From NCBI GenBank assembly GCA_963795435.1, contig CAWCHV010000007.1:1984001-2048000 (forward strand): 64,000 nucleotides of DNA, written 5' to 3'. Source of the DNA: JAFKFI01 sp963795435 (GTDB taxonomy: Bacteria; Pseudomonadota; Alphaproteobacteria; Acetobacterales; Acetobacteraceae). Made by a program: the position numbers and the translations under genes. The notes below the pieces were generated by a model. It was given only the letters and a program-made list of their open reading frames with translations, had not been told where the DNA came from and ran no database searches. This document shows, in pieces, positions 10,309 through 18,035 of this stretch (positions are counted from its first letter, which is position 1; each line of letters begins with the position of its first letter).

Positions 10309-10523
10309 CTGCGGACCGTTCGCCCCCGCCTTTCCAGGCCGACACGCCACAATTAATCGGCTAAATGCGGCCGTTCGGCTCAACCCACCCGATTTGACGG
10401 CACAATAACGTCAAAAATACGATAAAAAATCCTCAATGTGAAAAATATCTCGTTAGAGCAAGGGCGGGGATAAACGCCGCTCGTCGAAGAATCGGTCAAT
10501 ATCGAAACGAAAGGTTCGGAATC
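10309..10523. other. AT-rich promoter region of the repeat-protein cassette
   Basis: These 215 bases are much richer in A and T than the surroundings, with runs such as TCAAAAATACGATAAAAAATCC. They hold a consensus-like promoter (10394-10423) and an inverted repeat overlapping it. The low GC in so GC-rich a chromosome may mark acquired DNA or an H-NS-type target. No gene is visible. Confidence 0.55.
10394..10423 (+). promoter_or_regulatory. predicted sigma70 promoter for the repeat protein, with inverted repeat
   Basis: TTGACG (10394-10399), an 18-base spacer and TACGAT (10418-10423) make a good promoter by consensus. The spacer carries TGACG, nine bases, CGTCA, a perfect inverted repeat overlapping the -35 box (10395-10413) that could be an operator. 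The predicted leader is about 95 bases. Confidence 0.55.
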
Positions 10524-11030
10524 ATGTCCTCCATCGTCCGCGACGCCGCCGTTGTTTCCATCGCCGATGCCGGCAAGGTCCGCCTCGGTGGCATGGCCCC
10601 TTCGCTCAAGCCCGCGACCGTCGCCGATGCCGGCAAGGTCCGCCTGGGCGGCATGGCCCCTTCCCTGGCGCCTGCCAGCGTCACGGATAGCGGCAAGGTC
10701 CGCCTCGGCGGCATGGCCCCCTCGCTCAAGCCCGCGACCGTCGCGGATGCCAGCAAGGTCCGCCTGGGCGGCATGGCCCCTTCCCTGGCGCCTGCCAGCG
10801 TCACGGATAGCGGCAAGGTCCGCCTCGGCGGCATGGTCCCCTCGCTCAAGCCCGCGACCGTCGCGGATGCCGGCAAGGTCCGCCTGGGCGGCATGGCCCC
10901 TTCCCTGGCGCCTGCCAGCGTCACGGATAGCGGCAAGGTCCGCCTCGGCGGCATGGCCCCCTCGCTCAAGCCCGCGACCGTCGCCGATGCCGGCAAGGTC
11001 CGCCTCGGCGGCATGGCGCCGACGATCTGA
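10524..11030 (+). CDS. protein of eight 20-residue tandem repeats, unknown function
   Basis: I do not recognise a family. The 168-residue protein has an N-terminal stub of 12 residues (MSSIVRDAAVVS) followed by seven full 20-residue units and a shortened eighth ending in GGMAPTI. Each unit follows V-A/T-D-A/S-G-K-V-R-L-G-G-M-A-P-S-L-K/A-P-A-T/S. The block KVRLGGM is invariant in all eight, whereas the ends alternate between a KPAT and an APAS form, so the true period is 40 residues. There is no cysteine, no signal peptide and no hydrophobic segment. GAAAGG lies about a dozen bases before the ATG. The layout resembles a multi-core peptide precursor or a repetitive scaffold; function is inference only. 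A DUF6065-like gene follows. Confidence 0.75.
   Translation: MSSIVRDAAVVSIADAGKVRLGGMAPSLKPATVADAGKVRLGGMAPSLAPASVTDSGKVRLGGMAPSLKPATVADASKVRLGGMAPSLAPASVTDSGKVRLGGMVPSLKPATVADAGKVRLGGMAPSLAPASVTDSGKVRLGGMAPSLKPATVADAGKVRLGGMAPTI
10561..11030 (+). repeat. tandem 60-bp (120-bp higher-order) coding repeat, eight copies
   Basis: Eight consecutive units of exactly 60 bases (the last is 50 including the stop). Even and odd units differ consistently, so the higher-order period is 120 bases. Units 3, 5 and 7 differ only at one base, and units 4 and 6 also at one, which points to recent duplication of the 120-base block. Confidence 0.95.
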
Positions 11031-11077
11031 GCGGTTTGGCGGCACTCGTGTCGCCTGTTCGAAGGTTGATCTGGATC

Positions 11078-11113
11078 GGTCGGCCGCCGCCGGGGTATGA
11101 CCGGCGGCCGCTC
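11078..11113 (+). terminator. strong GC hairpin between repeat protein and DUF6065-like gene
   Basis: CGGCCGCCG (11081-11089) and CGGCGGCCG (11102-11110) form a perfect nine-pair stem with a 12-base loop. There is no T-run, so it is more likely a partial terminator or an mRNA-stabilising hairpin that raises expression of the first gene over the second. Confidence 0.5.
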
Positions 11114-11140
11114 GACCGATGTCTGTCTTGGAGTGCGTGC

Positions 11141-11923
11141 GTGACCGATCAGCCAGAAGCCACCGGCCGCACGTCGTCAGGGCCGCTCGTCGCCTTCCAT
11201 CGCTTCGTCCCTGGGGCGCGCGTCCCGCAGCGCGCCGATCGCTCGGCCATCGGAACCATGCCGACCCGGGCCTTCCGCTATTGCGAGCCGATCGTGACAG
11301 CCTCGGCGTTCGGCTACTACATCTTTCCGCCGATCACCTTCAGCCTGATGTGGGACGGCACCGGCGTGATCTGGACGTGGGACGGCCAGGAGAACTGGTA
11401 TCCGCTGCACGTCGCTCAGTTCCCCGGCTTCCGCGAGACGTTCGATGAGTCGGCGCCCGAGGAGATCCGGGAGTTCTCGCCGCCATTCCTGGGCGCCATG
11501 CAGGAGGCCGGCATCGTGCAGGTCTGGAGCGGGCTCGTCGCGCGCACGGCGCCCGGCTGGAGTTTGCTGGTCCGGCCGCTGGCCAACCTGCCGCGCAGCC
11601 AGAACTACGAACTCTATGAGGGCATCGTGGAGACCGACCGCTGGTTCGGTCCGCTGTTCACCAATCTGCGCCTGACCAAGACCAACGTGCCGATCGAGTT
11701 CCGCGCCGACTACCCGCTGTTCCAAGTCCAGGCGATCCCGCGCCACGTCTATAACGATCAGGCGCAGAACGACTACAGGGTGGTGCCGGACCTGCGAAGC
11801 CTGCAGCCCGAGGATTGGGACGACTATTACGACACGGTGGTCCGCCCCAACGTGCAGGAGGATCGCCCCCGCGGCCAGTACGCCACCGCCGCCCGCAAGC
11901 GGCGCAAGGGCGAGCAGGACTGA
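11141..11923 (+). CDS. DUF6065-like protein
   Basis: The 260-residue protein looks distantly related to DUF6065, a family of unknown function: a central YYIFPPITFSLMWDG block, WSGLVARTAPGWSLLVRPLAN, a GIVETDRWFGPLFTNLRL segment and FRADYPLFQVQAIPRH appear in the order I would expect for that family. The assignment is from memory of the family pattern, not a search. The protein is soluble with a basic C-terminal tail (ARKRRKGEQD). The GTG at 11141 has GGAG nine bases upstream; the open frame begins earlier, at 11036, but without similarity. It follows the repeat protein on the same strand across a hairpin, so the two probably form one transcription unit. It has no obvious catalytic motif. Confidence 0.72.
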   Translation: MTDQPEATGRTSSGPLVAFHRFVPGARVPQRADRSAIGTMPTRAFRYCEPIVTASAFGYYIFPPITFSLMWDGTGVIWTWDGQENWYPLHVAQFPGFRETFDESAPEEIREFSPPFLGAMQEAGIVQVWSGLVARTAPGWSLLVRPLANLPRSQNYELYEGIVETDRWFGPLFTNLRLTKTNVPIEFRADYPLFQVQAIPRHVYNDQAQNDYRVVPDLRSLQPEDWDDYYDTVVRPNVQEDRPRGQYATAARKRRKGEQD

Positions 11924-11940
11924 GGCGCGCGGCCGGACCG

Positions 11941-12651
11941 TCAGCCGGCGAATTGAACCACCTCTCCATGCCGCGCCTCGCCCGGCAGGCAGAGCGCCGC
12001 AAGCGCAGGTGCCACGGATTTGGGACGGCGGAGCACGGCGGCGTCCTCGCCGGGGAAAGCCTGGCGGCGCAACCGCGTCGCGACGGCGCCCGGATCGAAC
12101 AGATTGACCCTGAGCCGGCTGGTCTTCACCTCGTCCGCCCAGGTCAGCACGAGATGCTCGGAACCCGCCTTGGTGGCCCCATAGGCCCCCCAATAGGCGC
12201 CGGGATGGCGGGTCCGCGCGTCGGTCACGAACACCGCGCGGCCGGCCTCCGCTGCTTGCAGCAGCGGAGCGCAGGTGCGGATCAGGCGCCAAGTGGAACT
12301 CAGGTTGACCGCGATCACCTCGGCCCAGTCGTTCGGCAGGATGTGGGAGGCGGGCGTCAGCTTGCCGAGCGCGCCCGCGCAATGCGCCAGCACGTCGAGC
12401 CGGCGGAACCGCTCGTATAGGCTCGGCCCGATCGCGTCGAGCTGGTCGCCCTCACATAAGTCGAGCGGCAGCAAGGTCGCCGTACCGCCTGCCAAGCGGA
12501 TCGCGTCGTCGGTCTCCTCGAGGCCGCCCTGGGTGCGTGCGGTGATGACGACATGCGCGCCAAGGCCGGCGAGCGAAATCGCGGCGGCCGCGCCGATGCC
12601 CCGGCTGGCGCCGGTTACAAGAGCGATCCGGCCATCAAGTTGGCCGGGCAT
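11941..12651 (-). CDS. SDR family oxidoreductase
   Basis: This 236-residue short-chain dehydrogenase has the NAD(P)-binding TGASRGIG (residues 13-20), a CAG segment equivalent to NNAG around residue 90, a catalytic tyrosine and lysine in YGATK (around 158-162), and a catalytic-serine position where the motif reads VFVTDAR, so the usual Ser may be replaced by Thr. The ATG at 12651 begins one base before the purF stop (12653-12655), so coupling with purF is expected. A purF-SDR pair is common in alphaproteobacteria; the substrate is not known. Confidence 0.9.
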   Translation of the reverse strand: MPGQLDGRIALVTGASRGIGAAAAISLAGLGAHVVITARTQGGLEETDDAIRLAGGTATLLPLDLCEGDQLDAIGPSLYERFRRLDVLAHCAGALGKLTPASHILPNDWAEVIAVNLSSTWRLIRTCAPLLQAAEAGRAVFVTDARTRHPGAYWGAYGATKAGSEHLVLTWADEVKTSRLRVNLFDPGAVATRLRRQAFPGEDAAVLRRPKSVAPALAALCLPGEARHGEVVQFAG

Positions 12652-12652
12652 G

Positions 12653-14125
12653 TCAGCGGCTCTCGGTAAGCAGGCTGAGCTGGCGCTCGGAACTGTCGGC
12701 CATGTCGGGCAGCGGGATCGGATAGTCGCCGGTGAAGCAGGCGTCGCAATAGTGCGGTCGCTCGGGCTGCCGGCCGGGCTTGCCGAGCGCGCGGTAGAGG
12801 CCATCGATCGAGACGAAGGCCAGGCTGTCGGCGCCGATCAGCTTCGCCATCTCGTCGACGTTGTGCAGGGCCGCCAGCAGCTTGCCGCGCTCCGGCGTGT
12901 CGATGCCGTAGAAGCAGGAATGCGTTGTCGGCGGCGACGAGATACGCATGTGGACCTCCGCCGCGCCCGCCTGACGCACCATCTCGACGATCTTCCGGCT
13001 CGTCGTGCCGCGCACGATGCTGTCGTCCACCAGCACGACCCGCTTGCCCTCCAGCACCGCGCGGTTGGCGGAGTGCTTCAGCTTGACGCCTAGATTGCGG
13101 ATCGTGTCGGTGGGCTCGATGAAGGTGCGGCCGACATAGTGGTTGCGGATGATGCCGAGCTCGAACGGCACGCCGCTCTCCTGCGCGTAGCCCATCGCCG
13201 CCGGCACCCCGGAATCGGGCACCGGGACGATGACATCGGCCGGCACGTGCAACTCGCGGGCCAGCTCCGTGCCGATCCGCTTTCGCGCGTCGTAGACCGG
13301 CATCCCCTCCATGATCGAATCCGGCCGGGCGAAGTAGATGTACTCGAACACGCAGAACCGCTCGGGCTGGCGGCTGAACGGCTTGATGCTGCGCACACCC
13401 TGGTCGTTGATGATGACGATCTCGCCGGGCTCCACGTCGCGCACGAACTCGGCGCCGACGATGTCGAGCGCGCAGGTCTCGCTGGCCAGCACCCACCCCG
13501 CGCCGAGCCGCCCCAGGATCAGCGGCCGCACGCCGAGCGGATCGCGCACGCCCATGAGTTGCTCGTGCGACAGCGCCACCAGCGAATAGGCCCCCACCAC
13601 CTGCTTCAGCGCGTCGATCAGCCGGTCCACCACGGTGGAATAGAGGCTGATGGCGATGAGGTGGATGAACACCTCGCTGTCGGTGGTGGACTGGAACAGG
13701 CAGCCCCGGCGCACCAGGGCGCGGCGCAGCAGGTGGGCGTTGGTGAGGTTGCCGTTGTGCGCCACCGCGAAGCCGCCGAATTCGAAGTCGGCATAGAGCG
13801 GCTGGACATTGCGCAGGATGGTGTCGCCGGTGGTGGCGTAGCGGTTGTGGCCGACCGCGTTCAGACCGGGCAGCGAGGCGATCACCTTGGCGTCGCCGAA
13901 ATTGTCGCCGACCAGCCCGAGTCCCCGATGCGAGTGGAAGCGCGCGCCGTCGAAGGCGACGATGCCGGTCGCCTCCTGTCCGCGATGCTGCAGGGCGTGG
14001 AGGCCGAGAGCGGTGACGGCCGACGCGTCCGGGACGTTCCACAAGCCGATGACGCCGCATTCCTCATGCAGCTTGTCGTCGGCTCCGGCGTCATGTCGAG
14101 CGTCGCGGCGAGGGTCGGTCGGCAT
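12653..14125 (-). CDS. purF: amidophosphoribosyltransferase
   Basis: PurF performs the first committed step of purine synthesis, converting PRPP and glutamine to 5-phosphoribosylamine. The 490-residue enzyme has an N-terminal class II glutamine amidotransferase domain whose nucleophile is Cys23 in EECGVIG, after a propeptide that would be cleaved, and a PRPP-binding motif VVLVDDSIVRGTTS in the C-terminal half. HNGNLTN and YATTG of the glutaminase site are also present. The ATG at 14125 follows GGAGAGC. No 4Fe-4S cluster pattern was checked fully, but the length fits the Bacillus-like type. It lies between cvpA and the SDR in a conserved order. Confidence 0.97.
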   Translation of the reverse strand: MPTDPRRDARHDAGADDKLHEECGVIGLWNVPDASAVTALGLHALQHRGQEATGIVAFDGARFHSHRGLGLVGDNFGDAKVIASLPGLNAVGHNRYATTGDTILRNVQPLYADFEFGGFAVAHNGNLTNAHLLRRALVRRGCLFQSTTDSEVFIHLIAISLYSTVVDRLIDALKQVVGAYSLVALSHEQLMGVRDPLGVRPLILGRLGAGWVLASETCALDIVGAEFVRDVEPGEIVIINDQGVRSIKPFSRQPERFCVFEYIYFARPDSIMEGMPVYDARKRIGTELARELHVPADVIVPVPDSGVPAAMGYAQESGVPFELGIIRNHYVGRTFIEPTDTIRNLGVKLKHSANRAVLEGKRVVLVDDSIVRGTTSRKIVEMVRQAGAAEVHMRISSPPTTHSCFYGIDTPERGKLLAALHNVDEMAKLIGADSLAFVSIDGLYRALGKPGRQPERPHYCDACFTGDYPIPLPDMADSSERQLSLLTESR

Positions 14126-14136
14126 TCCGTGCTCTC

Positions 14137-14718
14137 CTAATCCCGTGCGAGGGGACGGCTGGTGGCTCGCCCCTGCGGGGTCGCGCGCAGCAGGTCTTGG
14201 GCGGTGGCCTGCCGCCCAGCGGGTGGCGCCTGCAGCTTGGGCCGATAATCGGGCGGCAGCTGTGCGGCGGCCCAGGCGGCGCCGGCATATGCCACCGGCA
14301 GCGATCGCGCCTGCAGCACCGGGTCCGGCCAGCGATCCACCGGGACGACCAGCCCAGCCGCGATATAGGCAAACACCACCAGGGCCGCACCCCTTACGAG
14401 CCCGAATAGCAGACCCAGCGTGCGATCGACCCCGCCGAGCGCCGAGCCGCGCACCAGCGCGCCGATCCAGTGGCAGATCAGCAGCAGGACCAGCAGGGTG
14501 ACGATGAACACGCCCGCGAACGTCACCGGGTCCACGAGGTCTGGCGTGCCGAGCCACTCGCGGAATCGCGGCCGGGCGTAGGGAAACGCCCAGACCGCCA
14601 CCAGGACGGCCGCCACCCAGGCGCCGATGCCGAGCACCTCGCGGACGAAGCCGCGCATGAAGGCCAGCAGGGCGGAGACCGCCAGCACGCCGAGCACGAC
14701 AAGGTCCACCCAGGTCAT
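14137..14718 (-). CDS. cvpA: CvpA family membrane protein
   Basis: The 193-residue protein has four hydrophobic segments in the first 130 residues, starting MTWVDLVVLGVLAVSALLAF, and the family hallmark FMRGFVREVLGIGAW in the first loop. CvpA proteins are inner-membrane proteins first linked to colicin V export and usually found beside purF, as here (11 bases upstream). The C-terminal 45 residues are proline- and arginine-rich and probably cytoplasmic. The molecular role of the family is unsettled, with links to envelope integrity. Confidence 0.92.
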   Translation of the reverse strand: MTWVDLVVLGVLAVSALLAFMRGFVREVLGIGAWVAAVLVAVWAFPYARPRFREWLGTPDLVDPVTFAGVFIVTLLVLLLICHWIGALVRGSALGGVDRTLGLLFGLVRGAALVVFAYIAAGLVVPVDRWPDPVLQARSLPVAYAGAAWAAAQLPPDYRPKLQAPPAGRQATAQDLLRATPQGRATSRPLARD

Positions 14719-14797
14719 CGAATTGCCGCGAAAGGGAAAGCGTGGGGGCTATATCCGCCGGAAATCCTGGCGCGCCAAGCGCCCATCATGCTGCCCC

Positions 14798-16189
14798 TCA
14801 TGCGGCGATGCCGGATTCGGGTGCGAACCGCGCCACCAGGTCGGAGAGATGGCCGATTTCGTCCAGCCGCAATCCGTCAGGCGCGGCGAGCGGCCGGTTG
14901 CCGCGCGCCACGCGCCGAGGCAGGCAGGCGGCGTCGAAGCCGAGCTTGGCCGCCTCTTTCAGCCGCGCCTCGGCCTGCGCCACCTGCCGCACCTCGCCCG
15001 ACAGTCCGATCTCGCCGAAATAGACCATCCCCGGGCTGGTCGGCCGGTCCGCTGCCGCGGAGGCGATGGCCGCGGCCACCGCCAGATCGGCCGCCGGCTC
15101 GCTGACACGCAGCCCGCCGGCGACGTTGAGATACACGTCGGTCGCGTTGAGCCGCAGCCCGCAGCGCGCTTCCAGAACGGCGAGCAACATCGACAGACGC
15201 CCTCCGTCCCACCCTACCACCGAGCGACGCGGTGATCCGCCCGGATTGGGCGCCAGCAGCGCCTGCACCTCCAGCAGCACGGGACGGGTCCCCTCCAATC
15301 CGGCAAAGACGGCACTTCCGGAGATGTTGCCGCGCCGCTCGGCGAGGAACAGCGCCGAGGGGTTGGGCACCTCGGCGAGGCCGAGCTCGGTCATCTCGAA
15401 CACCCCGATCTCGTCGGTCGCCCCGAAGCGGTTCTTCACCCCGCGCAGGATACGGAACTGATGGCCGCGATCGCCCTCGAAATGCAGCACGGCATCAACC
15501 ATGTGCTCCAGCACGCGCGGCCCGGCGATCGAGCCGTCCTTGGTCACGTGGCCCACCAGCACCAGGGCGAAGCCGCGCGACTTGGCCAGCCGGATCAGCT
15601 CGAAGCTGCAGGCGCGCACCTGCGTCACGGTCCCCGGCGCGCTCTCGATGTTGTCGAGCCACATCGTTTGGATGCTGTCGATCACCACCATCGTCGCCGC
15701 ACTCTCCTGCTCCAGGCTGGCAGCGATGTCGCGCACGTTGATCGCGGCGGCGAGGTCGAGCCGCGCGTCGATCACCCCGAGTCGGCGCGCGCGCAGGCGG
15801 ATCTGCTCGATCAATTCCTCGCCCGAGACATAAAGAACCCGCTTGCCGGCGCGGGCGAGCGCGGCGGCGGCCTGCAACAGCAAGGTGGACTTGCCGATCC
15901 CCGGATCGCCGCCCACCAGCACCGCCGAGGCCGGCACGAGACCGCCGCCAAGCACGCGGTCCAGCTCGGCGATGCCTGTCGCGCTACGCGGCGGCGGCTC
16001 GGCGGAGCCGGCGAGGCCGACGAAGCCGACCTTCCTGCCAGCCGCCGCCCTTCCCGCCGGACCGGGGCGCGCTTCGCCCACTTCCTCGATGATGGTGTTC
16101 CACTCGCCGCAGCTCTCGCAGCGGCCGGCCCATTTGGCAGTCGACGCGCCGCAGACCTGGCAGACGAAGCGGGAAGCCGATTTCACCAT
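14798..16189 (-). CDS. radA: DNA repair protein RadA
   Basis: RadA (Sms) is a RecA-like helicase that acts in branch migration during recombinational repair. The 463-residue length is normal. An N-terminal zinc finger is visible (CQVCG and CESCG), then Walker A GGDPGIGKSTLL, Walker B around MVVIDSIQ, the RadA-specific KNRFG motif, and a C-terminal Lon-like domain. The ATG at 16189 begins the family sequence MVKSASRFVCQVCG. It lies ten bases after the secreted-protein gene stop and upstream of cvpA; the order radA-cvpA-purF is conserved in the class. Confidence 0.97.
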   Translation of the reverse strand: MVKSASRFVCQVCGASTAKWAGRCESCGEWNTIIEEVGEARPGPAGRAAAGRKVGFVGLAGSAEPPPRSATGIAELDRVLGGGLVPASAVLVGGDPGIGKSTLLLQAAAALARAGKRVLYVSGEELIEQIRLRARRLGVIDARLDLAAAINVRDIAASLEQESAATMVVIDSIQTMWLDNIESAPGTVTQVRACSFELIRLAKSRGFALVLVGHVTKDGSIAGPRVLEHMVDAVLHFEGDRGHQFRILRGVKNRFGATDEIGVFEMTELGLAEVPNPSALFLAERRGNISGSAVFAGLEGTRPVLLEVQALLAPNPGGSPRRSVVGWDGGRLSMLLAVLEARCGLRLNATDVYLNVAGGLRVSEPAADLAVAAAIASAAADRPTSPGMVYFGEIGLSGEVRQVAQAEARLKEAAKLGFDAACLPRRVARGNRPLAAPDGLRLDEIGHLSDLVARFAPESGIAA

Positions 16190-16199
16190 GTGCGCCGCA

Positions 16200-16709
16200 T
16201 CACTCGGGGAGGATCGTCAGCATAGGATGGGCCCCCGAGTCGGCGCTGCCGGTACTCAGCACGACTCGCCATGCATGGCCGGCCTTGCGGATGCGAAACT
16301 CGCGGTGCCGCAGATTCTTGTCCGCCGGATCGACCGTCTCCGCACCACCCGTGAAGGCGAGGCCAGCCTGTTGCAGCGCCTGCTCGAGATCGCTGGTCAG
16401 TTGCCCGGCATCCGCGCGCTCGGCGACCGCGAAGCACGAGCCGGCCTCGCCGGAGACTACGACGAATTTGCCCTGCGGGTTCGTGGCGTCGTAGGCGATG
16501 CCACGCTGATTCTGCAAGAATGCCGCCTGTCCGCCGGGCGGCAGCGGCTTCAGGCCGGTCTCCGTCGCCCATTGTCGCAGTCCCGCCGAGTCGCCGGCGA
16601 AGCGCACGCAGGACTGCATGAACAGCCCGACCACCTGCGCCGCCTCGTCGGCACGCGCCGGCGCGGCGGCGAACAGCGCCAGCAGGACCAGCGCGGCGTA
16701 CGCCCTCAT
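16200..16709 (-). CDS. secreted protein, possible NMCC_0638-type
   Basis: This 169-residue protein has a clear signal peptide (MRAYAALVLLALFAAAPARA, cleaved before DEAAQ). The rest shows VVGLFMQSCVRFAG and GSCFAVAERAD with two cysteines that may form a disulfide, and resembles, by pattern only, the poorly described NMCC_0638 periplasmic family. Its ATG overlaps the stop of the LVIVD protein by four bases, so it is translationally coupled to it. Function unknown. Confidence 0.8.
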   Translation of the reverse strand: MRAYAALVLLALFAAAPARADEAAQVVGLFMQSCVRFAGDSAGLRQWATETGLKPLPPGGQAAFLQNQRGIAYDATNPQGKFVVVSGEAGSCFAVAERADAGQLTSDLEQALQQAGLAFTGGAETVDPADKNLRHREFRIRKAGHAWRVVLSTGSADSGAHPMLTILPE

Positions 16710-18013
16710 CGCAGCGGCACCGGCCCGCTGTAGCGGATGACGTACAGGCCGCCGGCCAGCCGGTCGTTGGCGTAGATGAGGCCGTTCTCGTCCACGTACA
16801 CGTCGTTGATCTGGATGGTGTGCGTCGGGTTCGCCTCCGGCGCGCGCGGGACCAGGTAGCCGATCTCGACGGGATGGCTCGGGTCGGCAATGGAATACGC
16901 CCGCACGCCGCCATTGAAGTAGCTCCCCACCACGGTTTGCGTGAGGGTGCGCGAGGTGGCGATCGGGCGGTTCATGTGCATGTTGTGCGAGCCGAACCGC
17001 CCGCCCGCCTGACAGAGCGCGGTCTGATCCCGTGCCGGCGGGAAGGGCGCGAGCGGGAACGGCGCCCGCTCGTTCGAGATGTCCCAGACCCAGTTCCGCT
17101 TCGGCCAGTCGCCGCAATCGGCGAGCGTCGCCTCCTCGGTCTGGATCGCGAGGCCGCGCCCGGCGAGCGGCAGGACGGTGTGGGCGAAGCCGTTGCCGAG
17201 CGACTGCCAGGACCGCCGGACCACGGCCTTCGGATGCGCCTTGTCGCCGATGTCGAGGATCACCCAGCCGCCGTCGATCCAGCCGACATAGGCGCGATCC
17301 GGCCGGTCCGCCGGCACCACCAGCGAGTGCATCCGCATCCCCTCGTCGTGCCGGTCCACGCGCGGCGGCGGCTCGGCGGCGTCGCCCTGGCGCGTGCCGG
17401 GCAGCCACCAGCGGCCGACTTCGCGCGGCGCGCGCGGGTCGGCGAGATCGACGATCATCAGGAACTGGTCGTCGGCGGGGTTGCGGGGGACGAAATCGCG
17501 CGCGCCCGTCGAGAGGTAGGCGGAGCGGCCGTCTGTGAACCAGACGAAGTGGACACCGCGCGAGTGCGGGCCGGACGTGTCGAAATGCGACAGCTTTTGC
17601 GGTTTTGCAGGGTCGGCGATGTCGTACACGTCGAGGCCGGCATGGTCCTGGCCCGGCTTCGCGGTCTGGTGCGCGACTACCATCGTCGTCCCGGCGAGGC
17701 CGAGGGAATTGCAGCGCACGTACGGCGCCTCGACCGGGATCTGCGTGATGACCGTCGGCGCCTCCGGGTGGGTGACGTCGAGCACGCTCACGCACATCGG
17801 TCCGGATTCGTGCGCGAGATAGAGCACGCGGCGGCCGTCCCCGTAGGTCTGGATCGCCAGCCCCTCGCCGCCCTTGCCGACCCCGTTGAGGTCGCTGTGG
17901 CCGATGATCGCCATGTTGCTGGCTTCGGCCGGGGCCTCGTCCGCCCGTGCCGGCGAACATGCGAGAGTGGCGAGAAAGCACAGGCCGGCCGACAGGGTGC
18001 GGAGCGCCTTCAT
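16706..18013 (-). CDS. secreted LVIVD-repeat beta-propeller protein
   Basis: The 435-residue protein carries an N-terminal signal peptide ending SPARA-DEAP, with a cysteine at position 19 that does not sit in a convincing lipobox. The mature part consists of LVIVD-like repeats, for example SVLDVTHPEAP, DVYDIADPAKPQ, MIVDLADPRAPREV, VILDIGDKAHP and YSIADPSHPVEIGY, which predict a beta-propeller of about seven blades outside the cytoplasm. Conserved histidines (RHDEGMRMHS, SHNMHMNRP) could bind a ligand or metal. It overlaps the next secreted gene by four bases, so the pair may act together; the role is unknown. Confidence 0.85.
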   Translation of the reverse strand: MKALRTLSAGLCFLATLACSPARADEAPAEASNMAIIGHSDLNGVGKGGEGLAIQTYGDGRRVLYLAHESGPMCVSVLDVTHPEAPTVITQIPVEAPYVRCNSLGLAGTTMVVAHQTAKPGQDHAGLDVYDIADPAKPQKLSHFDTSGPHSRGVHFVWFTDGRSAYLSTGARDFVPRNPADDQFLMIVDLADPRAPREVGRWWLPGTRQGDAAEPPPRVDRHDEGMRMHSLVVPADRPDRAYVGWIDGGWVILDIGDKAHPKAVVRRSWQSLGNGFAHTVLPLAGRGLAIQTEEATLADCGDWPKRNWVWDISNERAPFPLAPFPPARDQTALCQAGGRFGSHNMHMNRPIATSRTLTQTVVGSYFNGGVRAYSIADPSHPVEIGYLVPRAPEANPTHTIQINDVYVDENGLIYANDRLAGGLYVIRYSGPVPLR

Positions 18014-18035
18014 CGGTTCCTCCTCCCGCTTCGCG

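Noticed and set aside
10561..11030. CRISPR-like array
   Set aside because: Units are contiguous with no unique spacers, are exactly 60 bases, and keep one reading frame, so it is a coding repeat.
10380..11045. Long reverse-strand frame with HAAEADLAGI-like repeats
   Set aside because: It is the complement of the plus-strand repeat gene; any in-frame tandem repeat gives open frames on the other strand. It has no start signal or family.
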